From positions 372,001 to 436,000 of the forward strand of contig CANLHK010000001.1 of assembly GCA_947490615.1 (NCBI GenBank): a DNA stretch of 64,000 bases, given 5' to 3'. This document shows, one piece after another, positions 36,245 through 44,460 of this stretch; the stretch's first letter is position 1; every line of letters begins with the position of its first letter. The notes under the pieces are model-generated. The model had not been told where the DNA came from, searched no databases, and saw only the letters and a program-made list of their open reading frames with translations. Made by a program: the position numbers and the translations under genes. Source of the stretch: Planctomycetaceae bacterium (lineage in GTDB: Bacteria; Planctomycetota; Phycisphaerae; Phycisphaerales; SM1A02).

Positions 36245-37120
36245 ATGGCCCACCCGTTTCCTCCCCGTTCCCTCCCCACCGTTCTTGGCCGCGATCAAGC
36301 CATCATCGCGATGGTGCACCTTCCCGCGCTGCCAGGTTCGCCGCGTTCGGCACTCTCGGCGCGCGCCATCGCACAGCACGCGGTCGAAGAAGCGCGCATC
36401 CTTGCCGCGGCAGGATTCGACGCAATTCTGCTCGAGAACATGCACGACGCGCCCTACCTCATGCGCGAGGTTGGCACTGAAACGGTCGCTGCATTCACGC
36501 GCGCAGCCTGCGAAGTGCGCAGCGCTGTCGAACTGCCACTCGGCATTCAGATTCTCGCGGGCGCGAACCGCGCTGCGCTCTCGGTCGCACTTGCTGCGGA
36601 ATGTTCGTTCATTCGCGCCGAGGGCTTCGTCTTCGCGGCCGTTGCCGACGAAGGCTTGCTGCACGAAGCCGATGCGGGTCCGCTCTTGCGTCACCGTCGA
36701 TCACTCGGAAGCGTTGCCGAACGCATCGCGATCTTCTGCGACATCAAGAAGAAGCACACCGCCAACGCGATCTCTGCTGACACCTCGTTGGCCGATCACG
36801 CGCAAGGCGCCGAGTTTTTCGGCGCAGACGGCGTGATCGTGACGGGAAGCGCGACTGGAGTTGCGACACCCATCGCCGACCTCGCTGCAGCGCGTAAGGC
36901 GTGCAAACTTCCTGTGCTTGCAGGAAGTGGCGCGACCGCGGCGTCGGTGCACGAACTCCTCACCGTTGCCAACGCCGTCATCGTCGGAAGCGACTTGAAG
37001 CGCGATGGGGTCTGGTGGAATCCGCTTGATCGCGTGCGCATTGATGCGTTTGTGCGCGCTGCGCGGAGTTCGACTCCAACCATGCATGCCTCCGTCGCCA
37101 GCGATCGGCAGAAGTCGTGA
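36245..37120 (+). CDS. BtpA family TIM-barrel protein
   Basis: The protein is 291 residues. It matches the BtpA family, named for a cyanobacterial factor needed for photosystem I stability but widespread in non-photosynthetic bacteria. Signature pieces are IIAMVHLPALPGSPR, AAGFDAILLENMHDAPYL, PLGIQILAGANRAALSVA, FIRAEGFVFAAVADEG, IFCDIKKKHTAN and DGVIVTGSATGV. The fold is a TIM barrel close to phosphate-binding enzymes. Its reaction is unknown. The frame continues upstream to 36062, but ATG 36245 fits the family start. Its stop overlaps the next GTG start by 4 bases. Confidence 0.87.
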   Translation: MAHPFPPRSLPTVLGRDQAIIAMVHLPALPGSPRSALSARAIAQHAVEEARILAAAGFDAILLENMHDAPYLMREVGTETVAAFTRAACEVRSAVELPLGIQILAGANRAALSVALAAECSFIRAEGFVFAAVADEGLLHEADAGPLLRHRRSLGSVAERIAIFCDIKKKHTANAISADTSLADHAQGAEFFGADGVIVTGSATGVATPIADLAAARKACKLPVLAGSGATAASVHELLTVANAVIVGSDLKRDGVWWNPLDRVRIDAFVRAARSSTPTMHASVASDRQKS

Positions 37121-38034
37121 AGGTCCATCTGAACGGCGTCATCGTCGACGAGGCCGACGCACACATCAGCGTGCTCGATCGAGGATTTCTCTTCGGCGAC
37201 GGCGTCTACGAACTCGTGCGCTTCTTCGAGGGCCACGGAGTTGGACTCGAAGCGCACCAGCGGCGACTCGCGCGCAGCCTCGATCTCGCGCGCATTCGAG
37301 GGTTTGACACGACGACCTTTGCCGATCTCTGCACCGCGCTTTTGCGCGCCAATGGGCTCACCAACGCGACGATCTATCTGCAGGTGACCCGAGGCGCAGG
37401 CCGCGTTCGCGCGCATGTTCCGACCGAGCCGCTGGTGCCGACGGTCTTCGCCATGGCCACGGCCGCCGAACCGATCGAATCGCTCGACACGCCGCAAGAA
37501 GTCACCGCGATCACCGCGCCTGACCAGCGCTGGCAACTCTGCGAGATCAAGACCCTCTCGCTCATGGGAAACCTTCTCCATCTGCTCACCGCGGACGATC
37601 GCGGAGCCAGTGAAGCGCTGCTTCATCGAGATGGTTTCGTCGGTGAAGGCGCGTATTCCAACATGGCGTTGGTGGTTCGCGGCGTGCTGGTGACTCCTCC
37701 GATCGCGGAGGAGCCGCCGATTCTGCATGGGACGGCGCGCGCCGATCTTCTGACGGCCGCGCGCAGGCTGGGAATTGGCACGGAGATTCGCCGTGTCGCG
37801 CTTGCAGAACTCGCGCACGCCGACGAGCTCATGATCACTTCGAGCCGCCGACTCGTCAGCGCGGTGACGCGACTTGACGGACAGCCCGTTGGCGACGGTC
37901 GCGCGGGGCCCGTGACCACAGCACTCTTCCAAGGCATGCGCGACGAGATCGCGCGGGGAATTCACGCAGATGCGCCAGCCGCGCAGCCATCGATGCGCAC
38001 GACCTCAGCGGTCGCGCCTGTTGCGCATCACTGA
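37117..38034 (+). CDS. PLP-dependent class IV aminotransferase (BCAT/DAT-like)
   Basis: The protein is 305 residues, fold type IV. The lysine that forms the PLP aldimine lies in LCEIKTLSLMGN, and the conserved Glu segment GFVGEGAYSNMALV corresponds to the PLP pyridine-N contact. LDRGFLFGDGVYELVRFFEG at 21-40 is typical of branched-chain and D-amino-acid aminotransferases. The two cannot be told apart by sequence alone. The start is GTG at 37117 overlapping the BtpA stop (4 bases). A Pro/Ala-rich tail follows the domain. It is 17 bases before the CoaX-like gene. Confidence 0.85.
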   Translation: MKVHLNGVIVDEADAHISVLDRGFLFGDGVYELVRFFEGHGVGLEAHQRRLARSLDLARIRGFDTTTFADLCTALLRANGLTNATIYLQVTRGAGRVRAHVPTEPLVPTVFAMATAAEPIESLDTPQEVTAITAPDQRWQLCEIKTLSLMGNLLHLLTADDRGASEALLHRDGFVGEGAYSNMALVVRGVLVTPPIAEEPPILHGTARADLLTAARRLGIGTEIRRVALAELAHADELMITSSRRLVSAVTRLDGQPVGDGRAGPVTTALFQGMRDEIARGIHADAPAAQPSMRTTSAVAPVAHH

Positions 38035-38051
38035 TCGATCGGAAGCTACCG

Positions 38052-39023
38052 ATGCAAGACTCGACCACATCGTCCATCCTCGCCATTCAAGTCGGCAACA
38101 GCCGGATCAAGCTCGCGACATTTCGCGGCGAGGATCCCGACGAAACCGTCTTCGTTGCCAAGGAAGACCTCACTGGAGCCATCGAGGCTGCGATGCGACT
38201 CTACGAGACGATCGGAGCGGAGCCCGACTCGTCGATCGTTGTGGCGAGTGTGAACCGCGCCATCTCTGATCCTTTGGTCAGCGCACTGCGCGATCAACTT
38301 TCCTGCGACCTCTTCTCGGTTCCTGAGGACATGCCCGCGCCGATCGGGACCTGTCTCGACGCGGGCGCACGCCCAGGCATCGATCGACTGCTCAACGCCG
38401 CTGCCGCCTACGCGAAGTTGCGACAAGCCTGCATCGTCGTCGACGCAGGGACCTGCATCACCGTCGACTTTGTCGATGGCGAAGGCGTCTTCCACGGTGG
38501 CGCGATCGCGCCAGGACTGCGCATGCAGCTCAAGGCGCTTCACGAACACACCGCAGCCTTGCCTGCGATTGACTTCGCGCCACCCGAAGGAAGCGCGTGG
38601 GGATCCAACACGCGTGACGCGATGATTCGCGGCGTCTACCACGGCGCGCGCGGCCTCGTCTGGCGGTTGATCGAGAAGTACGCCGAGCAGTACGGAGGCT
38701 TCCCCGTGGTGATCGCCACGGGAGGCGACGCTGCGATGCTCTTTGCGGAAGACGAACTCATCAACCAGATCGTGCCTGATCTTGTGTTGCGCGGGATCGC
38801 ACTCTCGGCGAAGTCGGCGCTCGATCCCGAGGGTGGTGAGGCAGCGCACGCAAGTCGCGCCGCGACCAGCGCGTTCTCGCTCCTGCCTGACCAAGTGGAA
38901 CCGAAACCCGCGCGCCGCTCGCTGCGCTCACTTGCTGACGCCGCTGCGCCTGAGAAGGGCCATGATCATGGACATGAGCACGGCCACGAACATGGCGACG
39001 ACTGCGGCTGCGGGCAGGACTGA
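38052..39023 (+). CDS. coaX: Type III pantothenate kinase-like protein with His-rich tail
   Basis: The protein is 323 residues, longer than the usual 250-260. It has the ASKHA-fold motifs of CoaX: PGIDRLLNAAAAY (109-121), VDAGTCITVDFVDG (130-143), GGAIAPGLRMQ, and ATGGDAAMLF. The first phosphate-binding motif reads AIQVGNSR, with Gln13 where known CoaX proteins have a catalytic Asp (DxGNT/S). The C-terminal 85 residues are extra; the last 22 alternate His with Gly, Asp and Glu (GHDHGHEHGHEHG then CGCG), a likely Zn/Ni-binding tail. Whether it still phosphorylates pantothenate is doubtful. It is third in the plus-strand run with the BtpA and aminotransferase genes. Confidence 0.8.
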   Translation: MQDSTTSSILAIQVGNSRIKLATFRGEDPDETVFVAKEDLTGAIEAAMRLYETIGAEPDSSIVVASVNRAISDPLVSALRDQLSCDLFSVPEDMPAPIGTCLDAGARPGIDRLLNAAAAYAKLRQACIVVDAGTCITVDFVDGEGVFHGGAIAPGLRMQLKALHEHTAALPAIDFAPPEGSAWGSNTRDAMIRGVYHGARGLVWRLIEKYAEQYGGFPVVIATGGDAAMLFAEDELINQIVPDLVLRGIALSAKSALDPEGGEAAHASRAATSAFSLLPDQVEPKPARRSLRSLADAAAPEKGHDHGHEHGHEHGDDCGCGQD

Positions 39024-39106
39024 GCGCTCCGAGAACGAGGCTAATCTCGGCACGAACAGGCGGGTTTCGATGATCGAGACCCCGTAAAACGCCGATCGAA
39101 ACACCG

Positions 39107-40132
39107 ATGAGCGCAGGGAACTTCACGCCGCTCGAAATCGCCTGCTACCGCGCGACGCCGCACGGCATCGGCGCTGTCGCCGTCGTGGAGCTCGTGGGCG
39201 ATGTGACTCCTGCGCTCACGGCACTCTGCGGCCGCGATGTGGAAGTCGGTGCGTTGCGCATGCGTTCGTTTGGCGGAATCGACGACGGCCTCGTCGCGCG
39301 ACTTGCGCCCGAGCGCGCCCAACTGATGCCGCACGGCGGCACGCGCATCGTCGAACGGATCGCTGAGTGGCTCGCAGCCCACGGCGCCAACTGGATCGAA
39401 GACCCGCTGGCGATGCGCGCGGAGCTTGATCCGACTGAATTGTTCCCTGAAGCGAATACGCCGACCGAAGCGCTTGCGTTGGCCACGCTCGCGCGCGCCG
39501 CGAGTCCGCTGGCCGTTCAACTCTTGCTCGCGCAGGGTGAGCGATGGACCTCGCAGGAAGGTGAGCTCTTCACCGCCGAAGATCGTGCGCGCAGCGCGCG
39601 ACTGATGCGCCTTGTCGATCCAGCACGCGTCGTGATTGCGGGCGCACCAAACGCGGGGAAGAGCACGCTCTCCAACGCACTCCTTGGTCGCACAGCGTCA
39701 ATCGTCTCACCCGAAGCGGGAACGACGCGCGATGCCGTGAGCGCACGCATCGATCTCGCGGGCCTCGTCGTGGAGTGGTTTGATCTGCCAGGAGTGCGCG
39801 CCACCAACGACGGCAACGAGCGCGAAGCGATCGCACTCGCGCAAGGACTGTTGCGCGACGCCGATTTCCTGATCTCACTCGCTGCACCAAATGTGCCGTG
39901 GATCGACCTTGGGCGCAAGCCTGACCTGCGCATCTACGCCAAGAGCGATGAGCCTGCTGCAGCCAACGACGCAGCGCGCACGCAAGCAGACCTCGCCGTG
40001 AGTGCGACCACGGGCAGCAACCTCGCGGCGCTGCGCGAACTCATTCGTGAGAAACTCGTTCCAGCTGCCGATCGCGCCTGCACGCGCCGATGGATCTTCG
40101 ATCCGCGCCTCGACGCGCTCAAAGTCCCATGA
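39107..40132 (+). CDS. Truncated MnmE-like GTPase
   Basis: The protein is 341 residues. The N-terminal 110 residues resemble the tetrahydrofolate-binding domain of MnmE (ATPHGIGAVAVVELVGD in place of the usual ATxxGxGAIAxIRxSG). A GTPase domain follows: G1 GAPNAGKST (179-187), G2 GTTRD (205-209), G3 DLPG (226-229), G4 AKSD (278-281) and a possible G5 SAT (299-301). The helical domain is shortened, and the C-terminal [C]xGK motif that MnmE needs for tRNA wobble-uridine modification is absent; the protein ends WIFDPRLDALKVP. Function is uncertain. It could be a regulatory or assembly GTPase. It runs 14 bases into the convergent fabI. Confidence 0.78.
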   Translation: MSAGNFTPLEIACYRATPHGIGAVAVVELVGDVTPALTALCGRDVEVGALRMRSFGGIDDGLVARLAPERAQLMPHGGTRIVERIAEWLAAHGANWIEDPLAMRAELDPTELFPEANTPTEALALATLARAASPLAVQLLLAQGERWTSQEGELFTAEDRARSARLMRLVDPARVVIAGAPNAGKSTLSNALLGRTASIVSPEAGTTRDAVSARIDLAGLVVEWFDLPGVRATNDGNEREAIALAQGLLRDADFLISLAAPNVPWIDLGRKPDLRIYAKSDEPAAANDAARTQADLAVSATTGSNLAALRELIREKLVPAADRACTRRWIFDPRLDALKVP

Positions 40133-40901
40133 TCGAGTAGCCGCTGTCGACATACAGCACTTGGCCCGTCGTTCCGCGGGAGAGATCACTCAACAAGAAG
40201 AGTGACGCGTCGCCCACTTCGGCCGAGACGATGTTGCGCGGCAATGGTGCCGCCTGCGGGATCCGCTCGAGAATCGCGTCAAAGCCGCCAACCGCCGACG
40301 ACGAGAGCGTCTTGATCGGTCCAGCCGAGACGAGATTGCATCGGATGTTCTTGACGCGACCGAGCTCCATCGCGAGGTAACGATTCGACGCCTCAAGCGC
40401 AGCCTTGGCCACGCCCATCACGTTGTAGCCAGGCACGGCTTTCTCGGCGCCGTAGTAACTCAGGCCGATGATCGAGCCGCCATCCTTGAGGACAGGGACT
40501 GCCGCATTGCCCAGCGCCATGTAACTGAACGCAGAGATATCAAGCGCGTTGGCGAACACCGCGCGCGGCGTGGCCGCAAACTTGCCGAGCTTGAGCCATT
40601 CCTTGTCGGCGTAGGCGATGCAGTGCACCACGAAGTCGATGGTCTCAAAGTCCCTCCCGATGCGATCAAAGCACGCCGTGATGTCGGCGTCGTTTCCAAC
40701 ATCCATCGGCTGCAACCACGGACTCGTCACGCCAAGGCTCTCAGCGATCTTGCGAGTCCGCCGCTCCATCTTGTCGCCAGGAAGATGCGTGAACAGGCAC
40801 TCTGCGCCCTCGCGCAGGAGACTCTGCGCGATCGCTGTCGCGATGCTCGTCTCGTGAAGGACTCCAGTCACCAGTCCACGCTTGCCAGCCATGATGCCCA
40901 T
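40119..40901 (-). CDS. fabI: Enoyl-[acyl-carrier-protein] reductase (NADH)
   Basis: This 260-residue short-chain dehydrogenase performs the last reduction of each fatty acid elongation cycle. FabI features are GVLHETSIATAIAQSLLREG at the cofactor site, FVVHCIAYADK, and the Tyr159-x6-Lys166 catalytic pair in GYNVMGVAK. The LSSSAVGGFDAIL substrate-binding loop is present, and VDSGYSIMGL ends the protein. Start ATG 40901 has AAGGAG 7 bases upstream; ATG 40892 lies too far from it. Cytosolic type II fatty acid synthesis. Confidence 0.95.
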   Translation of the reverse strand: MGIMAGKRGLVTGVLHETSIATAIAQSLLREGAECLFTHLPGDKMERRTRKIAESLGVTSPWLQPMDVGNDADITACFDRIGRDFETIDFVVHCIAYADKEWLKLGKFAATPRAVFANALDISAFSYMALGNAAVPVLKDGGSIIGLSYYGAEKAVPGYNVMGVAKAALEASNRYLAMELGRVKNIRCNLVSAGPIKTLSSSAVGGFDAILERIPQAAPLPRNIVSAEVGDASLFLLSDLSRGTTGQVLYVDSGYSIMGL

Positions 40902-41000
40902 GATTTCGCTCCTTACAGCTCGGGAAAGGTAGCACTTCTCGCGAATGAGGATCACGGTGGCCTTTCCCAGCAGGAAGCGGCGCGGTACGCTTCGCCACCC

Positions 41001-41074
<74 letters not shown>

Positions 41075-41075
41075 T

Positions 41076-42191
41076 TTGCTGCACCCGAGAAGCCGCCAGT
41101 GCATCGTTGCGGTTGAAGCCGCTTCTGCAGCGACGCCCGATCGCGCCTTGGCGCTTGCGATCGAGAAGCTCTCAAACCTCTACACCAGCGAACGCACCGC
41201 GCTCACGCGTGAGCAAGCGGACGCTGCGCACCTTGCCGCCAAGCGCGAGTATTTCCTTGGAAGCGACGCTCCGAAAGTCGCACTCGCCCTCGAAGAGTGC
41301 GCGCGACGAAGCGCTGCGTTCGCGCGACTGGCCACGCTTGATGTCGTGCGCGTCACTGACCTCGGCGCGGGTGTTGGTGCGACGAGCGTTGGGTTTCTTG
41401 CATGGCTCGCGGCGGCGCGTGCGGACGCTGGCTGCACGGCGCGCGTGTGTGTGAAGTTTCACGCTCTCGAACACGGAGAACCCGCTGCCCGCGCCTACGA
41501 AGCGAGCGTCAAGACCGCCGCGACTGAAGCGGGAATTGATCTCGCGCTCCAGATCGAAGCGCGCGATTTCAGGCGCTTCACGCCCAACGCCTGCGACCTG
41601 ATTCTCTGTCAGACCGCACTCAATGAGCTGCTGCATGGACCCGCGCACGAAGCGACGACTGTGCAAATGGTCGCGCTATGGGCGCAGGCTGCTCCGCTCC
41701 TGCTCATTGAGCCTGCGTTGAAGAGCACGACGCGCGCGTTGATGCAATTGCGCGACTCGTTGCTGGAGTTCGCGACTGCACATGTCGTGGCGCCCTGCTT
41801 GCATCAGAAGCGCTGTCCGATGTTGGAACGACAAGGCGATTGGTGTCACGAGGCGCGCGTGATTGAGCCGACACCGCGCGTGGCCGCGCTCGACCGCATC
41901 GTTGGACGCCGCGATGAGCGCGCGCTCTACGCATTTCTCGCGATGGCGCCAGGAAGCGCGCCGACTTCACCGCGCGTCGAACTTCGCCTCGTCACCGACA
42001 CCCTAGGGAGTCGAGGCAAGACCGAGCGGCTCTTGTGCGGATCCGACGGAGCGCTACGACTTGTGCGCCTTCTTGATCGGGAGGTTCGCGACGGGAACCG
42101 CGCGTTCCTCGATCGCGAGCGCGGCGCCGTCGTGTCCATCGATCCGCTTCCCGCGAACGACCGCATCACGCCCGAGACTTCGGTGGCGTGA
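41076..42191 (+). CDS. Rsm22-like small-subunit ribosome methyltransferase-family protein
   Basis: The protein is 371 residues, if TTG 41076 is the start. It matches the Rsm22 family: SAM fold motif VTDLGAGVGATSVGFLAW (about 90-107), ILCQTALNELL, then the cysteine-bearing block CLHQKRCPMLERQGDWCHEARV, where related proteins may hold an iron-sulfur cluster. In mitochondria Rsm22 is needed for small-subunit assembly; the bacterial role is poorly known. No ATG or GTG lies in frame before the domain. TTG 41076 begins one base after the tRNA-Arg end, and no Shine-Dalgarno sequence fits because the upstream bases are the tRNA acceptor stem. Confidence 0.72.
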   Translation: MLHPRSRQCIVAVEAASAATPDRALALAIEKLSNLYTSERTALTREQADAAHLAAKREYFLGSDAPKVALALEECARRSAAFARLATLDVVRVTDLGAGVGATSVGFLAWLAAARADAGCTARVCVKFHALEHGEPAARAYEASVKTAATEAGIDLALQIEARDFRRFTPNACDLILCQTALNELLHGPAHEATTVQMVALWAQAAPLLLIEPALKSTTRALMQLRDSLLEFATAHVVAPCLHQKRCPMLERQGDWCHEARVIEPTPRVAALDRIVGRRDERALYAFLAMAPGSAPTSPRVELRLVTDTLGSRGKTERLLCGSDGALRLVRLLDREVRDGNRAFLDRERGAVVSIDPLPANDRITPETSVA

Positions 42192-42425
42192 TCCGCCGGC
42201 GAGTGTCCACACGCGTTGCGCAGAAGTGAACATGGCGCGGCTGCAAGCAAGTGGTGTGCGACAAACGGCTCGGCGAACCCATCCCGACGCGCGAGTGAGT
42301 GAGGCGGTTGATCGGATCTCACGATCCGCAGCCCCAGACCCTTGCTTGACTGCGGGAACGACCTCGTCCCTGTGTTGGCGATGACCATGTTGCCCGAACG
42401 ACCTGCGGGGCGTCATCGCATGTCA

Positions 42426-42911
42426 CTACAACTCTGCGACCGCACGACGCAGTACCTTTTCAACAGCTTTCAAAACGCGCGCAGGCTTCGCCGCGTACAG
42501 CAATGTCAATGCCGAGCTCTGACCCGGTCCACCTTCCTCAACGAATGACCCTGGGAGCTCCTCAGCACCAGCGGCAAGCAAGGCCTCAGCAATCCACTCC
42601 AGAAACATATCCTCATCGATGTAGACATCGTCGGGACTTTCCGGGTCATAGTTTTCTCGAGCTTCTTCGGCAATCGCTGCGATCTCAGCGTCTCCCGCGC
42701 TCGACCAGGATTCTTTACCCGAGCGCAGCGCCGCTCCAATCTTGGCGGCAAGGAGTTCTCTCAGATCGTCGAGCGCACCAAACAGCGCGCCACCAGAACA
42801 CTCTGCACAGGACCTGTCGATGACTGCGAGGAGGTGTGGACAGTCGTCGGTGGAGCGGCAATGTGGACAAGCCGGCTCCTCGCCAGTTTCTTCGTCGATC
42901 ACTGTGCCCAT
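42426..42911 (-). CDS. Hypothetical protein with possible zinc-binding Cys cluster
   Basis: The protein is 161 residues and acidic. Near residue 15-40 it has CPHCRSTDDCPH and CAEC, a set of Cys/His residues that could bind zinc. The rest is helical: LFGALDDLRELLAAKIGAAL, then MFLEWIAEALLAAG and a KAVEKVLRRAVAEL end. The segment between is rich in Glu, Ala, Asp and Pro. I do not know the family. Its start overlaps the preceding membrane-protein gene by 13 bases, so translation is probably coupled. It is the last gene of a long minus-strand series. Confidence 0.65.
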   Translation of the reverse strand: MGTVIDEETGEEPACPHCRSTDDCPHLLAVIDRSCAECSGGALFGALDDLRELLAAKIGAALRSGKESWSSAGDAEIAAIAEEARENYDPESPDDVYIDEDMFLEWIAEALLAAGAEELPGSFVEEGGPGQSSALTLLYAAKPARVLKAVEKVLRRAVAEL

Positions 42912-43357
42912 GAGTTTGATCTCTCTGAAGGAGCGCCGAGTCGTTCGAGTTCACCCGCGCCCGCTGGTTGGCGCGGCTGGCCGCAACCCTTCGCGTGGAA
43001 CATGATCGTGATCCCCAGCCGAATGCCTTCCAACGCAATCGCACTTCCCCAAACCACTTCGTTGAATCGAATCGACGGATCGGCTGGCAGAATGAGCAAA
43101 GCCAACCACGCGAACGACAGAAATGCCAGCAGCACTCTCACTGGAAACTGCGCATAGTTGAGATAGAACGCCAAGCGTTGGCCACGAAGCAATCCGACGC
43201 CCGAGGCGACCAGAGACGCCATCATCAACAGACTTACTGCGTTGAGCATCGGCTGCGAGGTCAAGCCGCGGATCTCGCCGGGGACTCGCGTCGCGTAGGT
43301 CGCCACGATGCCGAAGTCGAGGAGACCAAAGATCAACATCCATCGTCTCATGTGCAT
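42899..43357 (-). CDS. Small polytopic membrane protein, unknown
   Basis: The protein is 152 residues with four hydrophobic stretches (about 8-22, 39-58, 72-92 and 100-118), followed by a soluble Gly/Ser/Ala tail. The first residues MHMRRWMLIFGLLDFGIVATYATR are membrane-like. No catalytic motif was seen. Starts at 43357 or 43351 are equally possible. It lies 59 bases after the RlmK-like gene and overlaps the following hypothetical gene by 13 bases. Confidence 0.62.
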   Translation of the reverse strand: MHMRRWMLIFGLLDFGIVATYATRVPGEIRGLTSQPMLNAVSLLMMASLVASGVGLLRGQRLAFYLNYAQFPVRVLLAFLSFAWLALLILPADPSIRFNEVVWGSAIALEGIRLGITIMFHAKGCGQPRQPAGAGELERLGAPSERSNSWAQ

Positions 43358-43416
43358 TCCTCCAGCGGCAGATTACTTGAATTCATCCGCGCGCGAAGGC
43401 CTCAGCGACGCACTGG

Positions 43417-44451
43417 TCACACAGTCGTGGTGTCGGCATTCCCGCCCGCATCGCCTGCGTCGACCGCGGCGCCGTCGCGCGGCTTGCCTGCTTTGGGCTT
43501 CCAACCTTCGGCCAGACGCCAGCAGCGATGGATCTTTCGATTGCGAAAGTCTTCTGGCACCGAGCGATGGCTGATCTCGTGCACGCCGAAGTTGGGCGGC
43601 ACTTGCGTGAAGTCCAACTCGAAGCTGCGCGAGTTCGTCGAGAAGAACACCTCGCCGCCAGGCGCCACGAACTGCGCAATCCACCGCAGGAGATCGGGAT
43701 AGTCGCGGTCAATGGCGAAGCTGTCGGCCTTCATTCTCTTGGAGTTCGAGAAGGTCGGTGGATCACAGACCACGATGTCGTAGCGCTCGTTGTCGGCTGG
43801 TCCTGCTTCGAGCCACTGCAGGCAGTCGGCGTGGAGCAATCGGTGATTGGAGTCCATCGCGAAGTTGTTGAGCGCCATGTTGCGCTCTGCCCACTCGAGA
43901 TAGGTCTTCGACATGTCGACCGTGGTCGTGGCCACCGCGCCGCCTGCGCGCGCGTGCACGGAAAACGCGCCTGTGTAGGCAAAGAGATTGAGCACGCGCT
44001 TCCCAAGGGCGCGCTGCCGTACCGAGAGTCGCGTCGGACGATGGTCGAGAAACAAACCGACATCGAGGTAGTCGCTGAGGTTGACTTCAAACTTGGAGCC
44101 GTGCTCCTCGACGACCTTCACGCAGCCGCGCGAATCAAAGCGCTCGTACTGGTCGCGTCCACCCTCGTCGGCGCGTTGGCGACCGCGGTACTTGATGAAG
44201 AGGTGTTCGCGCGTGATGCACAGGCCCGCGAGGATCTCTGCTTCGGCGTCGATGCGATAGTCGCGCTCGCGCTCGAGCGTGTCGTCCTTGGTGCGATGGA
44301 AGAACCACGCAACCGCGTCGCCCTCGTACCAATCCACGATGAGCGGGAACTCAGGGATGTCCTTCTCGTAAAGGCGAAAGCAGGAAACCCCCTGCTTGCG
44401 CGCCCATTTCGAGAGATGGCGCATGCGATTGTCGAGACGCTCACCGAGCAT
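43417..44451 (-). CDS. RlmK-like 23S rRNA methyltransferase (stand-alone)
   Basis: The protein is 344 residues and matches the C-terminal half of RlmKL (RlmK, the m7G2069 enzyme of E. coli). Features are NRMRHLSKWARKQGVSCFRLYEKDIPEF at the start, LFLDHRPTRLSVR, motif I NLFAYTGAFSVHARAGGA, and motif IV VVCDPPTFSNSKRM. No RlmL THUMP half is fused. The related RlmI could also fit, but NSKRM and the N-terminal arrangement favour RlmK. It follows the epimerase gene by 9 bases in a long operon. Confidence 0.85.
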   Translation of the reverse strand: MLGERLDNRMRHLSKWARKQGVSCFRLYEKDIPEFPLIVDWYEGDAVAWFFHRTKDDTLERERDYRIDAEAEILAGLCITREHLFIKYRGRQRADEGGRDQYERFDSRGCVKVVEEHGSKFEVNLSDYLDVGLFLDHRPTRLSVRQRALGKRVLNLFAYTGAFSVHARAGGAVATTTVDMSKTYLEWAERNMALNNFAMDSNHRLLHADCLQWLEAGPADNERYDIVVCDPPTFSNSKRMKADSFAIDRDYPDLLRWIAQFVAPGGEVFFSTNSRSFELDFTQVPPNFGVHEISHRSVPEDFRNRKIHRCWRLAEGWKPKAGKPRDGAAVDAGDAGGNADTTTV

Positions 44452-44460
44452 GGCGTCAGG

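Noticed and set aside
41927-42388. Minus-strand frame with a GLGLRIV segment, suggesting a histidine kinase remnant
   Set aside because: Only the one short motif fits; no N box, H box or flanking similarity. Likely chance in antisense of the Rsm22-like gene end.
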